From positions 186,001 to 250,000 of the forward strand of contig NZ_BAXA01000001.1 of the NCBI RefSeq assembly GCF_000698125.1: a stretch of 64,000 nucleotides of DNA, read 5' to 3'. The position numbers were made by a program, and so were the translations under genes. The notes under the pieces are model-generated. The model made no database searches, was not told the origin of the DNA, and was given only the letters and a program-made list of their open reading frames with translations. Positions 47,490-57,042 of this stretch are shown here, one piece after another. Source of the stretch: Geomicrobium sp. JCM 19038 (lineage in GTDB: Bacteria; Bacillota; Bacilli; Bacillales; Marinococcaceae). Each line of letters begins with the position of its first letter. Position 1 is the stretch's first letter.

Positions 47490-47552
47490 TAACTTGTAAA
47501 TGCAATACAAGTACATCGTTGTAGTTCAAAAGGTACGACAGAGGAGGAAAGA

Positions 47553-49052
47553 TTGAATAACAAGCGTATTGCAGTCGTTGGTGCTGGACCTGGAGGATTA
47601 GCAGTAGCGATGATGTTATCAAGTTGGGGATATCACGTAGACGTTTTTGAAAAGCATGGAGTCGTGGGGGGAAGAGCTTCGAACTTTACAATAGATGATT
47701 ATCGATTTGAACGAGGACCAACATTCCTATCGATGCCATTCATTTTAGAAGAGTTGTTCGCATCATCAGGACGAGTGTTCAGTGATTACGTCCAATTAGA
47801 ACGCGTCGATCCTATGTACGATTTGATTTTCCCTGATTTGACGTTTCAACCATCAAGTGATCCGACTCTTACGAGAAAGCGTATTGCAGAAGCGTTTCCT
47901 GGAGAAGAAATCGGTTATGATCGTTTTATGAAAGAGACAGGGAAGAAGTGGGATCGGTTGTTACCGGTACTTCAAACGGAACATCGTCAGTTGCGTGATT
48001 ACGTAAGTAAAAGAGCCATTAAAGCGTTGCCTAACTTATCGATCGGTCGATCACTTTACGATGAACTATCACGATTTTTCAAAGACGAGCGATTAAAGTT
48101 ATCGTTTACATTTCAATCAAAGTACCTTGGCATGTCTCCTTGGAAATGCCCTGGCGCTTTTAGCATCTTATCCTATATGGAACATCGATATGGTGTTTAC
48201 TATCCAATCGGGGGATTTCAGTCGATTGCGAATGCAATGAAAACGATTATTGAAGAAAATGGTGGCAATGTATTTACACATACAGAAGTAAGTAAAGTGA
48301 TGACGAAGAATAAGAAAGCGATTGGCATTTCCCTTTCGTCAGGAGAAGCTTTCCATTACGACCAAGTCATTGTAAATGCAGATTTCGGACATGCCATTAC
48401 TGAATTGTTTGAAGAAGAAGACTTAAATCGTTGGACACCACGTAAGCTTAAGAATAAGCAGTTATCTTGTTCATCATTTATGCTCTATCTTGGCGTAAAG
48501 AAAACGTTTGATGCGAACCACCATAATATTTACTTTGCAAATGACTACAAAAAGAACGTGGAAGAGATTAGTGAGAAACTCGTACTCTCTAAAGATCCAT
48601 CGTTTTATGTACATCATCCGTCTGTTTCCGACAGTAGTGTCGATAAAAATGGGCAAACGAGTCTATACGTGCTTGCTCCTGTTCCGAACAATCGTAGTCA
48701 AATTGATTGGAGCAAAGAAAAAAACGCATACAGCAATCACCTGATCGAGAAAATGCAACAAAAAACAAACTTCACGTTTTCAGAATCGGATATAGATGTG
48801 TTATCGATCTATACGCCAAAGGATTGGGAGCAGGAGATGAATGTGTATGAAGGTGCAACGTTTAATCTCGGGCATCAGTTGAGTCAAATGATGTATTTTA
48901 GACCCCACAATCGATTCCAAGACGTTGATAATTGTTGGCTAGTAGGGGGAGGAACTCACCCTGGAAGTGGACTTCCGACTATTTATGAATCTGCTCGCAT
49001 CACGGCGAAAGCCATTGAAAAAACATATGGAAGGTTGAGGGATTCAATTTGA
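47553..49052 (+). CDS. crtN: Carotenoid desaturase/oxidase of the CrtN/CrtI family (first of three)
   Basis: 499-residue FAD amine-oxidase-fold enzyme. N-terminal dinucleotide motif IAVVGAGPGGLAVAMMLSSW with VVGGRASNF; substrate region FQSKYLGMSPWKCPGAFSIL and EHRYGVYYPIGGFQSIANAM; C-terminal FAD motif HPGSGLPTIYESARITAK. TTG start at 47553 after GAGGAGG. It dehydrogenates or oxidises a C30 chain; which of the three paralogues makes diapophytoene to diapolycopene is not resolvable by eye. It overlaps the next crtN by 4 bases. Confidence 0.88.
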   Translation: MNNKRIAVVGAGPGGLAVAMMLSSWGYHVDVFEKHGVVGGRASNFTIDDYRFERGPTFLSMPFILEELFASSGRVFSDYVQLERVDPMYDLIFPDLTFQPSSDPTLTRKRIAEAFPGEEIGYDRFMKETGKKWDRLLPVLQTEHRQLRDYVSKRAIKALPNLSIGRSLYDELSRFFKDERLKLSFTFQSKYLGMSPWKCPGAFSILSYMEHRYGVYYPIGGFQSIANAMKTIIEENGGNVFTHTEVSKVMTKNKKAIGISLSSGEAFHYDQVIVNADFGHAITELFEEEDLNRWTPRKLKNKQLSCSSFMLYLGVKKTFDANHHNIYFANDYKKNVEEISEKLVLSKDPSFYVHHPSVSDSSVDKNGQTSLYVLAPVPNNRSQIDWSKEKNAYSNHLIEKMQQKTNFTFSESDIDVLSIYTPKDWEQEMNVYEGATFNLGHQLSQMMYFRPHNRFQDVDNCWLVGGGTHPGSGLPTIYESARITAKAIEKTYGRLRDSI

Positions 49053-50512
49053 AAACAGCCATTATCGGTGGTGGAATCGGTGGTATGATGACCGCTTTAA
49101 ACCTCACGAAAGAAGACCTCACAACGCGTACGATTACGATTTACGAAAAAGACGAACGACTAGGCGGCAGGTTACGTTATAAAGAGCGCGATGGATATAA
49201 AGTTGATGAAGGTCCCACCATCGTTCTTTTACCGAACTTATTAATTTCATTGTTAGAAAGTGCAGGCATTGATTGTGAGCAACTTGATATGCTCCGCTGC
49301 GATCCATTGTATGCCTTGCATTATGAAGACGGTCAAACGTTTTATAAATGGAGCGACGAGCAGTTACAAATGGAAGAAATCAAGCGTCATTATCCAGGTG
49401 AAGAAGAAGGCTACAAAAAATACATGACGGTCATGAAAGAGAACTTTAATTCCGGAAAAGAAGCGTTTTTAGACCGGGCTTTTGTCGATCGCAAGCAATT
49501 TTTCACGTTAGAAAATACGAGAAAACTTTTAAAAATGCATGTTTATGAGTCAATGACTAAAACGACGTCTCGGTATTTTAAATCTAAACGATTACAAGAA
49601 GCGTTCAGTTTTCAATCCCTATATATCGGTGGCAATCCTAAAGCAACGCCGGCTCTTTATTCATTAATTCCATACAGTGAACATGCTGACGGGATTTGGT
49701 ATGTGAGAGGTGGATACGCCAAGTTAGCACAGATCTTACAGAAAGAATTAGAACGCAGAGGCGTTACGATTAAGCTTAAAACAGCGGTCGAAGAAGTAAT
49801 CACAGAAGGAAATGTTGCGACAGGCATTGTTGATGAGCATGGGGGTTTACAACACTTTGACGAAGTGATCGTCAATGGTGATTTGCCGATGATGGACCGT
49901 TTATTTACAACGCATAAGACGAAGAGAACCTATGAACCATCTTCTGGTTGTTTGCTCATTTATGCAGGGGTTCACGGTGCGTATGACGAACAGAATATTC
50001 ACCAATTCTTTATGAGTAATGAACATGAGCAACACATGAATGATGTTTTTAAGGAGAAAAAATGGCATAACAATCCTTCATTTTATCTGTTTAATCCATC
50101 GATGATTGACGACACGTTGGCACCAGCTGGGAAAAGTGTTCTTTATTTTCTTGTACCTGCACCAGTTAATGAGACGTTAGACAATGAAGCAGAGTATGTC
50201 GAACGAGTATTGCAACGTGCTGAGCAACAGTACGAAGGCTTACGGGAGCGAATTGAATGGCTTGAAGTGAAAACACCACAAGACGCTGCTTTAGAAGGGC
50301 TGTTTGCAGGAGGGAGCTTTGGAATTGCTCCATCATATAAGCAATCGGGTGTATTTCGTCCTCAGTTCCAACCGTACGCCTACAAAAATGTCTATGCCGT
50401 TGGTGCGTCTATTCATCCAGGAGGCGGCATACCAATTGTCATGCAAGGCGCTCAACTACTCGTAGATTATCTGCTAACAAAGGAAATGAAGGAGCGGCGA
50501 TCACATGCTTAG
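49049..50512 (+). CDS. crtN: Carotenoid desaturase/oxidase of the CrtN/CrtI family (second of three)
   Basis: 487 residues. FAD motif TAIIGGGIGGMMTALNLTKE and RLGGRLRYKE; core FQSLYIGGNPKATPALYSLI and DGIWYVRGGYAKLAQIL; C-terminal FAD motif AVGASIHPGGGIPIVMQGAQ. TTG start at 49049, overlapping the stop of the first paralogue, so they are translationally coupled. It is followed by crtM with an 8-base overlap, indicating one transcript. Its segment order matches desaturases of Staphylococcus-type C30 pathways. Confidence 0.88.
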   Translation: MKTAIIGGGIGGMMTALNLTKEDLTTRTITIYEKDERLGGRLRYKERDGYKVDEGPTIVLLPNLLISLLESAGIDCEQLDMLRCDPLYALHYEDGQTFYKWSDEQLQMEEIKRHYPGEEEGYKKYMTVMKENFNSGKEAFLDRAFVDRKQFFTLENTRKLLKMHVYESMTKTTSRYFKSKRLQEAFSFQSLYIGGNPKATPALYSLIPYSEHADGIWYVRGGYAKLAQILQKELERRGVTIKLKTAVEEVITEGNVATGIVDEHGGLQHFDEVIVNGDLPMMDRLFTTHKTKRTYEPSSGCLLIYAGVHGAYDEQNIHQFFMSNEHEQHMNDVFKEKKWHNNPSFYLFNPSMIDDTLAPAGKSVLYFLVPAPVNETLDNEAEYVERVLQRAEQQYEGLRERIEWLEVKTPQDAALEGLFAGGSFGIAPSYKQSGVFRPQFQPYAYKNVYAVGASIHPGGGIPIVMQGAQLLVDYLLTKEMKERRSHA

Positions 50513-51389
50513 TAAACGAGAAGCGTATCAGTGTTGTAAAACTCAAATTGATAAACATAGTAAGACGTTTTCGAAAGCTTTTCAATCTTTACCGACGGCA
50601 AATCGACAAGCGGTTTGGGCCGTTTATGCGTTTTGTAGATACGTCGATGACATTGTTGATGAAGGAGCAAACCCTAAAGAGCAACTACTTGAATTTGAAC
50701 GGGAATTTCAGTTGTTCTTAGAAAACAATCAACGACATGTTGAGCACAAAGAGGAAACGGCCTACATTTGGATCGCATTGGAAGACGTTTTTCAGTCATT
50801 TACGATGAGGCATGAACCGTTTTTAGATATGATACAAGGTCAACAATTTGACTTAGAAGAACAACGAATTCCTACGCTTGCCCATACAGAAACGTATGGA
50901 TATTATGTAGCCGGTAGTGTTGGGTTGATGTTGCAACCAATTTTAGCGCCTAAGCGATCGTACGAAGAGATGAAAGACGGTGCGGTGGCGCTTGGTGTTG
51001 CTATGCAAATAACGAACATTTTACGAGACATTGGTGAAGATTACGAGATTGGTCGCTTGTACGTGCCACAGTCATTACTCGATATGTATCCAAGGGCAAT
51101 GGAAGCTATTACAACGAAAACAGTCAATGAAGATTTTGTGATGGTCTGGGAGCAAATGGCTTCTAGAGCAGATGAGTTGTACGAAGAAGCTTTGCGAACG
51201 ATTCATTATTATCCTATCTACTCAAGATACTCAGTGAAAGCCGCAGCGCACTTGTATTGGAAAATTCTCGATAAAGTTCGTAGCAACGGGTACAATGTAT
51301 TTCATGAGCGTGCGTACGTCGACCAAACTGAAAAGAAACTAATTCTTGAACAAATTCAAATTGAAGGAACTCAAAATGCAATAAGCTAA
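50505..51389 (+). CDS. crtM: Dehydrosqualene (4,4'-diapophytoene) synthase, phytoene/squalene synthase family
   Basis: 294 residues. Head-to-head condensation of two farnesyl diphosphates. Motifs: SKTFSKAFQSLPTANRQAVW (start), first Asp-rich FCRYVDDIVDEG, and second Asp-rich AMQITNILRDIGEDYEIGRL followed by YVPQSLLDMY. A C30 rather than C40 product is inferred from the company of CrtN enzymes and FPP synthase; no geranylgeranyl diphosphate synthase is seen. It ends in a terminator shared with the convergent crt operon. Confidence 0.92.
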   Translation: MLSKREAYQCCKTQIDKHSKTFSKAFQSLPTANRQAVWAVYAFCRYVDDIVDEGANPKEQLLEFEREFQLFLENNQRHVEHKEETAYIWIALEDVFQSFTMRHEPFLDMIQGQQFDLEEQRIPTLAHTETYGYYVAGSVGLMLQPILAPKRSYEEMKDGAVALGVAMQITNILRDIGEDYEIGRLYVPQSLLDMYPRAMEAITTKTVNEDFVMVWEQMASRADELYEEALRTIHYYPIYSRYSVKAAAHLYWKILDKVRSNGYNVFHERAYVDQTEKKLILEQIQIEGTQNAIS

Positions 51390-51424
51390 AAATGACAGTG
51401 CACAAGTTAGTGCACTGTCATTTT
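51388..51424. terminator. Bidirectional terminator between the two crt transcription units
   Basis: Perfect stem AAAATGACAGTGCAC / GTGCACTGTCATTTT with a short loop, flanked by A-rich and T-rich ends, exactly between the stops of crtM and the third crtN-like gene. Confidence 0.92.
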
Positions 51425-52846
51425 CTTCGTATGGCTAGCGGCGAGTTTACCACTTAAAACGACGAGTGGTGAGCCGCCACCTGGGTGAGTAGAGCCCCCG
51501 GTAAAGGTAAGGTTGTTAAACGTAGTTGATGCGTTGAAAGGACGTAGAAATGCTTGACGTAATGAATTTGAACTGAGTCCATAAATCGCGCCTTTGTATG
51601 CGCCAAACTCTTTGGCAATATCCATTGGAGTGAAAGTTTTCATTTGATGATCATATTCTACATTCACACCAAATGTTTGTAAGCGCTGAAAAATGAGTGA
51701 GCGGTAAGTTTGGCTGTCGTAAATGAGACTATCTGATAAGGCAGGTGCGTTAACTAGTACGTATAAGTTATCTCCTTGACGTCGTTGAGTGCGGTCTGTA
51801 CTACTGCTGTTGCTAATGTAGATTGTCGGTTCATCTACGTATCGCTTTGCTTTGAAAAGCTCATGAAACTCACGTTTATAGTTATCTGCGAAGTACACTT
51901 GGTGATGATGTTGCAAGTTCTTCTGAGGTTGGTTATTTCGTAACATCATCACAAATGCTGATGATGACGGAGTGAATGATCGATCAGCTGGAGGGGGTGT
52001 TTTTAACAACGTACTCGTTTGTGTTAACAAGTCTCCATTTAAAATGACATGATCACAAGCATAAGATTGATCGGCTTGTGTAATAACTTCGGTGATTTTT
52101 TTCTCATGCGTGCGAAGAGAGGTTGCTTCTTCGCCGTAGTGAAACGACACACCGTTATTTTTCGCACATGACTCTAATCGTTTTGCAATCTTTGTGTTTC
52201 CTCCTTGTACGTAATAGACGCCATCATTAAATTCTAAATGAGCAATCATCGTAAATGTAGCCGGTACTTGATAAGGAGAGGAACCAACATACGTCGCGTA
52301 ACGATCAAGTGCTTGAATGAGTCGCTCATCTTTAAATAATGAGCGGTGGAACGCGTGCATCGTTGTAAACGGCTTTACAGCTGTTAAAGCGGTCGCTAAG
52401 CGAGGGTTCAAATAGTCACGCCAACTCGTAAAACTACGGGTGAAAAAGTTTGTTTTTGACATGTGAAAGATTCGAGCAACTGTTTTTTTGTACTGCTTAA
52501 ATGCCGTGTAATCGGATTGAGAAAGCTGTTCTTTCATCGTGCGTTCATCACTTGAAAAGAGTAGTGGTGCACCATTTTTAAAGTAATTCATCGTATGATC
52601 TTGAAGTTTAATGAATGGAAGTGGCTCATCGTCTCCGCCGTAGGTGAGAACGTCCTGGAAAACGTCAGGCATTGTAATCGTATTTGGGCCAAAGTCAAAG
52701 GACGCATCACCGACAGTTTGCTTATGGAGCTTGCCACCAGGTTGGTTGCGTTTTTCTATAACCGTAACATCATAACCGTCTCGACTTAAATAGATGGCTG
52801 CAGACAATCCGCCAAGTCCGGCACCAATAATAACGACTCTTTTCAT
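51407..52846 (-). CDS. Carotenoid desaturase/oxygenase of the CrtN/CrtP family (third)
   Basis: 479 residues from ATG 52846. FAD motif VVIIGAGLGGLSAAIYLSRD and QPGGKLHKQ; core ALDRYATYVGSSPYQVPATF and DGVYYVQGGNTKIAKRL; C-terminal FTGGSTHPGGGSPLVVLSGK. The first residues match amine-oxidase-type CrtN/CrtP enzymes; CrtP-type members oxidise the terminal methyl of diaponeurosporene. A longer frame upstream is an artefact of the open frame across the glycosyltransferase gene. It overlaps that gene by 4 bases (ATGA). Its last codons lie in the shared terminator. Confidence 0.87.
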   Translation of the reverse strand: MKRVVIIGAGLGGLSAAIYLSRDGYDVTVIEKRNQPGGKLHKQTVGDASFDFGPNTITMPDVFQDVLTYGGDDEPLPFIKLQDHTMNYFKNGAPLLFSSDERTMKEQLSQSDYTAFKQYKKTVARIFHMSKTNFFTRSFTSWRDYLNPRLATALTAVKPFTTMHAFHRSLFKDERLIQALDRYATYVGSSPYQVPATFTMIAHLEFNDGVYYVQGGNTKIAKRLESCAKNNGVSFHYGEEATSLRTHEKKITEVITQADQSYACDHVILNGDLLTQTSTLLKTPPPADRSFTPSSSAFVMMLRNNQPQKNLQHHHQVYFADNYKREFHELFKAKRYVDEPTIYISNSSSTDRTQRRQGDNLYVLVNAPALSDSLIYDSQTYRSLIFQRLQTFGVNVEYDHQMKTFTPMDIAKEFGAYKGAIYGLSSNSLRQAFLRPFNASTTFNNLTFTGGSTHPGGGSPLVVLSGKLAASHTKKMTVH

Positions 52847-53946
52847 TGATACGTCCGTCCTTTCCATGTGTATCCTTTTGAACGTGTATTTACGTACATG
52901 GAACGTAGTAATAGCGCAAGTAAACATAGGATTGCAATCGGGTGAAATAAAGAAAGTAGTGGTGATTCTTTTACTCGTAGGTCGATCGCGAGTCGAATGA
53001 GTACTACAATTCCATAAGGGAGGAGTAACCAACTGTTCAACGTAACGACACCATATGTGGCAATAACAAATGGAGCAATGAATGTTACCGTGTAAAAAAG
53101 AGTAAGTACAAGTGCAAGAACATAAGAGCGACCAATACCTGTAAAGACGTTTTTCGTAAATCCATTCCATACCTCACGGTTCGTATCGTACATATAGCAG
53201 TCAACATAATCTGTAATGTTGGCTAATATCGCTCGGTTACCACTTCGTTTTACAGCACGCATGAGTGCAACGTCATCTACAATCTCACCTCTAACTCCTT
53301 CATGTCCACCTGCTTTTTCGTATGCGCTTTTCGTAAACATCATAAAGCTCCCATGAGCAGCACTTGCTTTTATCATGGAAGAATGATTGGCAAGATAAAG
53401 AGGCAAGTGAAAACCAACGAGAAAGTGTTGCAACGGAATAAGTAAGTGTCCGAGAATCCCTTTCTTAATGAACTTAGGAAAGCCTGACAGGAATCCAGCA
53501 CGTTTTTTGAGTAGCAGTTGAATGCTTGCTTCAATCGTTTTCGGGCGGATGGTTACATCGGCATCTAAAAACAACAAATAGTCACCGTTCGCCCTCTTTG
53601 AAAGCTGATGACAAGCATGGACTTTTCCGATCCAGCCAGATGGAAGGGGAGCGCCATCGATGACCGATGCATTTGAAAAGCGTTGCAAACCTGATTCTAG
53701 AAGAGAGCGTGTGTTGTCGGTTGATTGGTCATCTAGAATAATCAATTCACTATTGGCAGGCATTGCTTCGTATAAACTAGACAATAACGTTTTTACGTTA
53801 CGCTCTTCATTACGCATTGGCACGAGAATACTCACGCACGACGCATTCTTCTCATTCGCTGAATACGTCAGACGAGGCATAAATAAGCCGTTTACAACCG
53901 TCCATACGAAGAGCAATACTAACAACAAGCATAGTGAGACAATCAT
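52843..53946 (-). CDS. Carotenoid glycosyltransferase, GT2 family (CrtQ-like)
   Basis: 367 residues: an N-terminal membrane helix (VSLCLLLVLLFVWTVVNGL), then a GT-A domain with VSILVPMRNEERNVKTLL, DDQSTDNTR, LFLDADVTIRPK (DxD) and EIVDDVALMRAVKRSGN, and C-terminal membrane helices. The closest characterised type is the diaponeurosporenoate glucosyltransferase CrtQ. The operon context (carotenoid genes on both sides, ATGA overlaps) supports glycosylation of a hydroxylated or acid carotenoid at the membrane. Confidence 0.85.
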   Translation of the reverse strand: MIVSLCLLLVLLFVWTVVNGLFMPRLTYSANEKNASCVSILVPMRNEERNVKTLLSSLYEAMPANSELIILDDQSTDNTRSLLESGLQRFSNASVIDGAPLPSGWIGKVHACHQLSKRANGDYLLFLDADVTIRPKTIEASIQLLLKKRAGFLSGFPKFIKKGILGHLLIPLQHFLVGFHLPLYLANHSSMIKASAAHGSFMMFTKSAYEKAGGHEGVRGEIVDDVALMRAVKRSGNRAILANITDYVDCYMYDTNREVWNGFTKNVFTGIGRSYVLALVLTLFYTVTFIAPFVIATYGVVTLNSWLLLPYGIVVLIRLAIDLRVKESPLLSLFHPIAILCLLALLLRSMYVNTRSKGYTWKGRTYQ

Positions 53947-54644
53947 CGCTTTCTCTCCGATCTACGTGATAGCGTCTGAAACCATTCACTTATCGTCCTT
54001 CTTCCTGCAACGAGCGTTTCAAATTGTTGAAGATCACCTGTAATCACCGAATTGCGTAGACGATCTAGCTGTCTAGTCATCTGTTCTTCAAATGTTTCGA
54101 CGGTTGAGTGGGTCAGGGTACACGTTTGTACGTTGATAAAAACTTCAGGCTTTTGTTCCCTTAAAAACGTATAATAAGCACTAATAAACGTAACTTCACC
54201 ATGTGGTGCTTTGTTATGAAAATGAACGACCCCACGCTGGACTGCTAACGGTCGCAGTTCTTGATGACGTTCTTCTCCTTGTGGAAACAACCATACTGAT
54301 TTTTTGGATTGTAACAATGATTGCGTGTAACGATAACTCGTTCGCAATTTCCCTCGATCTTTGGAATCGATTGAAAAAGCACCAAGACGTCGGAAAAACG
54401 GAAACTTCTGCAAGCCTTCTTCATCCATCATCATGTACGCATCACTGTTGAACAGCTTTTCGTTTAATAAAAAACAGAGCAGTCCATCCCACCAACTGCT
54501 ATGATTCATCACGAAAAGTGACGTAGGTTGTTTGTTGATCCGCTCATCTAAAACGTGTATGCCGTAAAAATTTTTACGGCATTGCCATAACATAAACGGG
54601 AGAAAAATCGCATGAAACAGACGACTTTTATTCGCTTTGATCAT
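53943..54644 (-). CDS. PlsC-type acyltransferase, probably acylating the carotenoid glycoside
   Basis: 233 residues of the lysophospholipid acyltransferase fold: HX4D motif VMNHSSWWDGLLCFLLNEKL and the second block WLFPQGEERHQE. This is the PlsC superfamily, not the Staphylococcus CrtO family, although both would acylate a sugar. It is coupled by ATGA overlaps to the cruF-like and glycosyltransferase genes, so an acylated glycosyl carotenoid is the inferred product. Phospholipid synthesis cannot be formally excluded. Confidence 0.78.
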   Translation of the reverse strand: MIKANKSRLFHAIFLPFMLWQCRKNFYGIHVLDERINKQPTSLFVMNHSSWWDGLLCFLLNEKLFNSDAYMMMDEEGLQKFPFFRRLGAFSIDSKDRGKLRTSYRYTQSLLQSKKSVWLFPQGEERHQELRPLAVQRGVVHFHNKAPHGEVTFISAYYTFLREQKPEVFINVQTCTLTHSTVETFEEQMTRQLDRLRNSVITGDLQQFETLVAGRRTISEWFQTLSRRSERKR

Positions 54645-55432
54645 AAATGACTCCGATTAAAACGATTCGTTATCATTCGAGCAACAACCATCGTTACAAC
54701 ACCTGAAATAGCGGCTAACCATAAACCGTTGACCGCACATAAAAAGGTAAACATAAAAACGATCATATAAAAGAGAGCAACGGTACGCGGCCACCAGTAC
54801 GAGTGAACTTGTTTGTTCCATACTCGTGCGAGATGAAAGAGTACATAAATAAAGCTGTGTAGAACAAAAGCGACGATAAACCAGCCAACAAAATTAGAAA
54901 AAGGAATACCGTAATAAAATCCGTCGGTGCCACCCCATTCCCAATACGTTTTCACTTCAAAAGCGACGGGATCAATGACAAGGTCAATGGCAACAGCAAA
55001 AAGACTTGCCGTTAATACGTATCCGAATCCTTTAATAGCGCTGGACTTTACGTGACTAAACCACGGTGAAACGAGGGCGTGTGTTGTAGCGATTACCATA
55101 AGCCAAGCAGTGCCAATTGTAAACGGTACATTAAAAAATACGAGCCCGAAATCTGGATTATAATCATAATCTCCAAAAAGAAGACCTGTACTAACTCCGA
55201 ATACTTCTGCAGCGATTGAAAACACCATAATAACGGTAACAGTTATGCCTCCAATGAAGATGCCGTATGTACGAATAAAATAAAAGCCACCAAGAACCCC
55301 ACACAAAATTAAAAAAACTGAGTTTGCCCATTCGAGTGGTGGTGGTACAAGATCAAACGTGAGTAAAAAGATGCCGACGGTATACCAAAAGACAAACAGA
55401 CGAAAAGTAACCAGATCAATTTTCGAGTTCAA
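54641..55432 (-). CDS. Carotenoid biosynthesis protein, CruF-like hydratase (DUF422)
   Basis: About 263 residues, seven or so membrane helices. Signatures of the CruF/DUF422 family: EVFGVSTGLLFGDYDYNPDF, LVIDPVAFEVKTYWEWGG and YYGIPFSNFVGWFIVAF. The Glu/Asp residues in these are conserved in the C-1',2' hydratases that add water to a terminal double bond. TTG 55432 (AAGGTG at a good distance) is favoured over GTG 55441. First gene of the leftward operon; the hydroxyl it makes would be the site for glycosylation. Confidence 0.82.
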   Translation of the reverse strand: MNSKIDLVTFRLFVFWYTVGIFLLTFDLVPPPLEWANSVFLILCGVLGGFYFIRTYGIFIGGITVTVIMVFSIAAEVFGVSTGLLFGDYDYNPDFGLVFFNVPFTIGTAWLMVIATTHALVSPWFSHVKSSAIKGFGYVLTASLFAVAIDLVIDPVAFEVKTYWEWGGTDGFYYGIPFSNFVGWFIVAFVLHSFIYVLFHLARVWNKQVHSYWWPRTVALFYMIVFMFTFLCAVNGLWLAAISGVVTMVVARMITNRFNRSHL

Positions 55433-55473
55433 ACAATTCACACCTTTTTAGATTGGTAGAGCTTCAGATTAAC

Positions 55474-55522
55474 ACAAAACCCTCGAAGAATCGCAACATA
55501 CGCTCGGACTCTTCGAGGTTTA
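55474..55522 (-). terminator. Terminator after the purine permease gene
   Basis: Perfect 9-bp core CCTCGAAGA / TCTTCGAGG with a 20-base loop. On the minus strand a TTTTGTGTT tract follows. It separates the permease-xpt operon from the crt operon. Confidence 0.8.
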
Positions 55523-55527
55523 TGGAG

Positions 55528-57024
55528 TTAGAGATGTTTAATTTTGTTTCGTCTTGCTTGAATGCTATAAAAAGCGAACAATACGACGAGTACAAGATAC
55601 GCTAGTGTGTATGGTGGTGCCGCGTTAAATGCAAGTTCTGAAGCATGTGTAAATCCGAAGTACGAAAGTACTGCGCCAAAGAATGCGTACAGTGCAGCTT
55701 GATCAAAACGGTGATCAATAATAAATACTGTAATTGCACCTAGTACAATTCCTGTGAACATGGCCCCTTCACCGAGAGGTGTTAACCCTGTTGAAATACC
55801 ATCAATAACATGTGCTGCGTCTCCTTGAAAACGCGTCATAATGTAGTTGGCAACGTAAGGAAGAAGGGCAATTACGACAGCAGGGTAATACTTCTTCGCG
55901 TTCGTATGGAATGCGGTCGCTACCATACTCACACCTGCAAAAACTAAGATTGGTGCAACGGCTGCAGTCGGGATAATGGTAGATAGTGCGCCAATTAAAC
56001 CGAAAACCGCAGCAACAAAAAAGACAATTCCATTTAATAAGCTATAACCGCGTCCAGCGCCCATCCATTTCGAGCCGATAGATGCGATGTATACCGTTGT
56101 TGGGAAAACGCCACCGAAAAATGTACCTAAAATCGTACCACTACCATCTACAGCTTGGCATTCACGAACGTCATAGCGATCGCCTTCAGCTGCCATGGCA
56201 GCTGTGTTGTTCATCGTTTCAACGGCATTGTAAAGCGTGATCGGTAAGATAACAGCAAGTAGCCCTACAAATCCGGTAAACAAAGCTTGGAAACCGTGGA
56301 ACACTTCTAGACTCGGAATAAATGGATAAAAGCCAACTTGATCGAGCGCAGTGCTCACATCTTGTAACGTAATCTCTCCTAATGAGAATGCTAGTATCGT
56401 TCCGACGATAATTGCGAATAAAGAAGACGGAATATTAAATGGTAACGCTACTTTTCCAAGAATTCCAAGAAGAATAATAAATAGTGCAACTAAACCGACG
56501 ACAGGTAGAGCGAACACTTCAAAAAGCATCTCACCTGCTATAAACGTGAGGGCAACACCTGCTAAAGCTCCGAGCATTGCAGGTCGAGGTAGGTGCTTCG
56601 TTAACCAATTTCCACTAAAGGAAATCAGTACTTCAATTAATCCACTTATAAAACATGCAGCTAAGCCGATGCGAAAGGCGAGTTCAGCATTGCCGCCTGT
56701 GAGTGTATAGGCAGGAGCAAGCACTCCGAAAAGAAAAACGAACATAACAGGCGTACTAATTCCATACGCTAAAGCCGTCACGTCTGAGCGGTTTTCTTTC
56801 ACTGCAAGACGCTTGGCTTGATAAGAGTAATAAATGTTTCCCGCAATAACAGCAATTGCAGCCCCTGGAATCACTTTCGTAAAGACAATGTCCGCGGGAA
56901 ATCCGATTGTCAGCATCGTCGCCGCAATAATAACGAAGTTTGCAAGGTTGTTTTGAAATAACGCGAAAAATGCATCGATGTCTTGCCGTTTAAATAGTGG
57001 ATAGTGGACCGTTTCCGACTTCAA
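55528..57024 (-). CDS. NCS2 (AzgA-like) purine permease
   Basis: 498 residues, about 12-14 membrane helices. Family features: QNNLANFVIIAATMLTIGFP near the start, GTILGTFFGGVFPTTVYIAS in the pore region, and IPTAAVAPILVFAGVSMV. It is more like AzgA/guanine-hypoxanthine-type NCS2 than UraA/NAT-type. Encoded 18 bases downstream of xpt under the guanine riboswitch, it probably imports xanthine, guanine or hypoxanthine. In B. subtilis this slot is pbuX, a different NCS2 branch. Confidence 0.8.
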   Translation of the reverse strand: MKSETVHYPLFKRQDIDAFFALFQNNLANFVIIAATMLTIGFPADIVFTKVIPGAAIAVIAGNIYYSYQAKRLAVKENRSDVTALAYGISTPVMFVFLFGVLAPAYTLTGGNAELAFRIGLAACFISGLIEVLISFSGNWLTKHLPRPAMLGALAGVALTFIAGEMLFEVFALPVVGLVALFIILLGILGKVALPFNIPSSLFAIIVGTILAFSLGEITLQDVSTALDQVGFYPFIPSLEVFHGFQALFTGFVGLLAVILPITLYNAVETMNNTAAMAAEGDRYDVRECQAVDGSGTILGTFFGGVFPTTVYIASIGSKWMGAGRGYSLLNGIVFFVAAVFGLIGALSTIIPTAAVAPILVFAGVSMVATAFHTNAKKYYPAVVIALLPYVANYIMTRFQGDAAHVIDGISTGLTPLGEGAMFTGIVLGAITVFIIDHRFDQAALYAFFGAVLSYFGFTHASELAFNAAPPYTLAYLVLVVLFAFYSIQARRNKIKHL

Positions 57025-57042
57025 AAAAACAACCCCTTCGTT

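Noticed and set aside
51407-53170. A 587-residue version of the third CrtN-like protein
   Set aside because: The extra 108 residues come from reading the glycosyltransferase gene out of frame; the FAD motif begins at ATG 52846.
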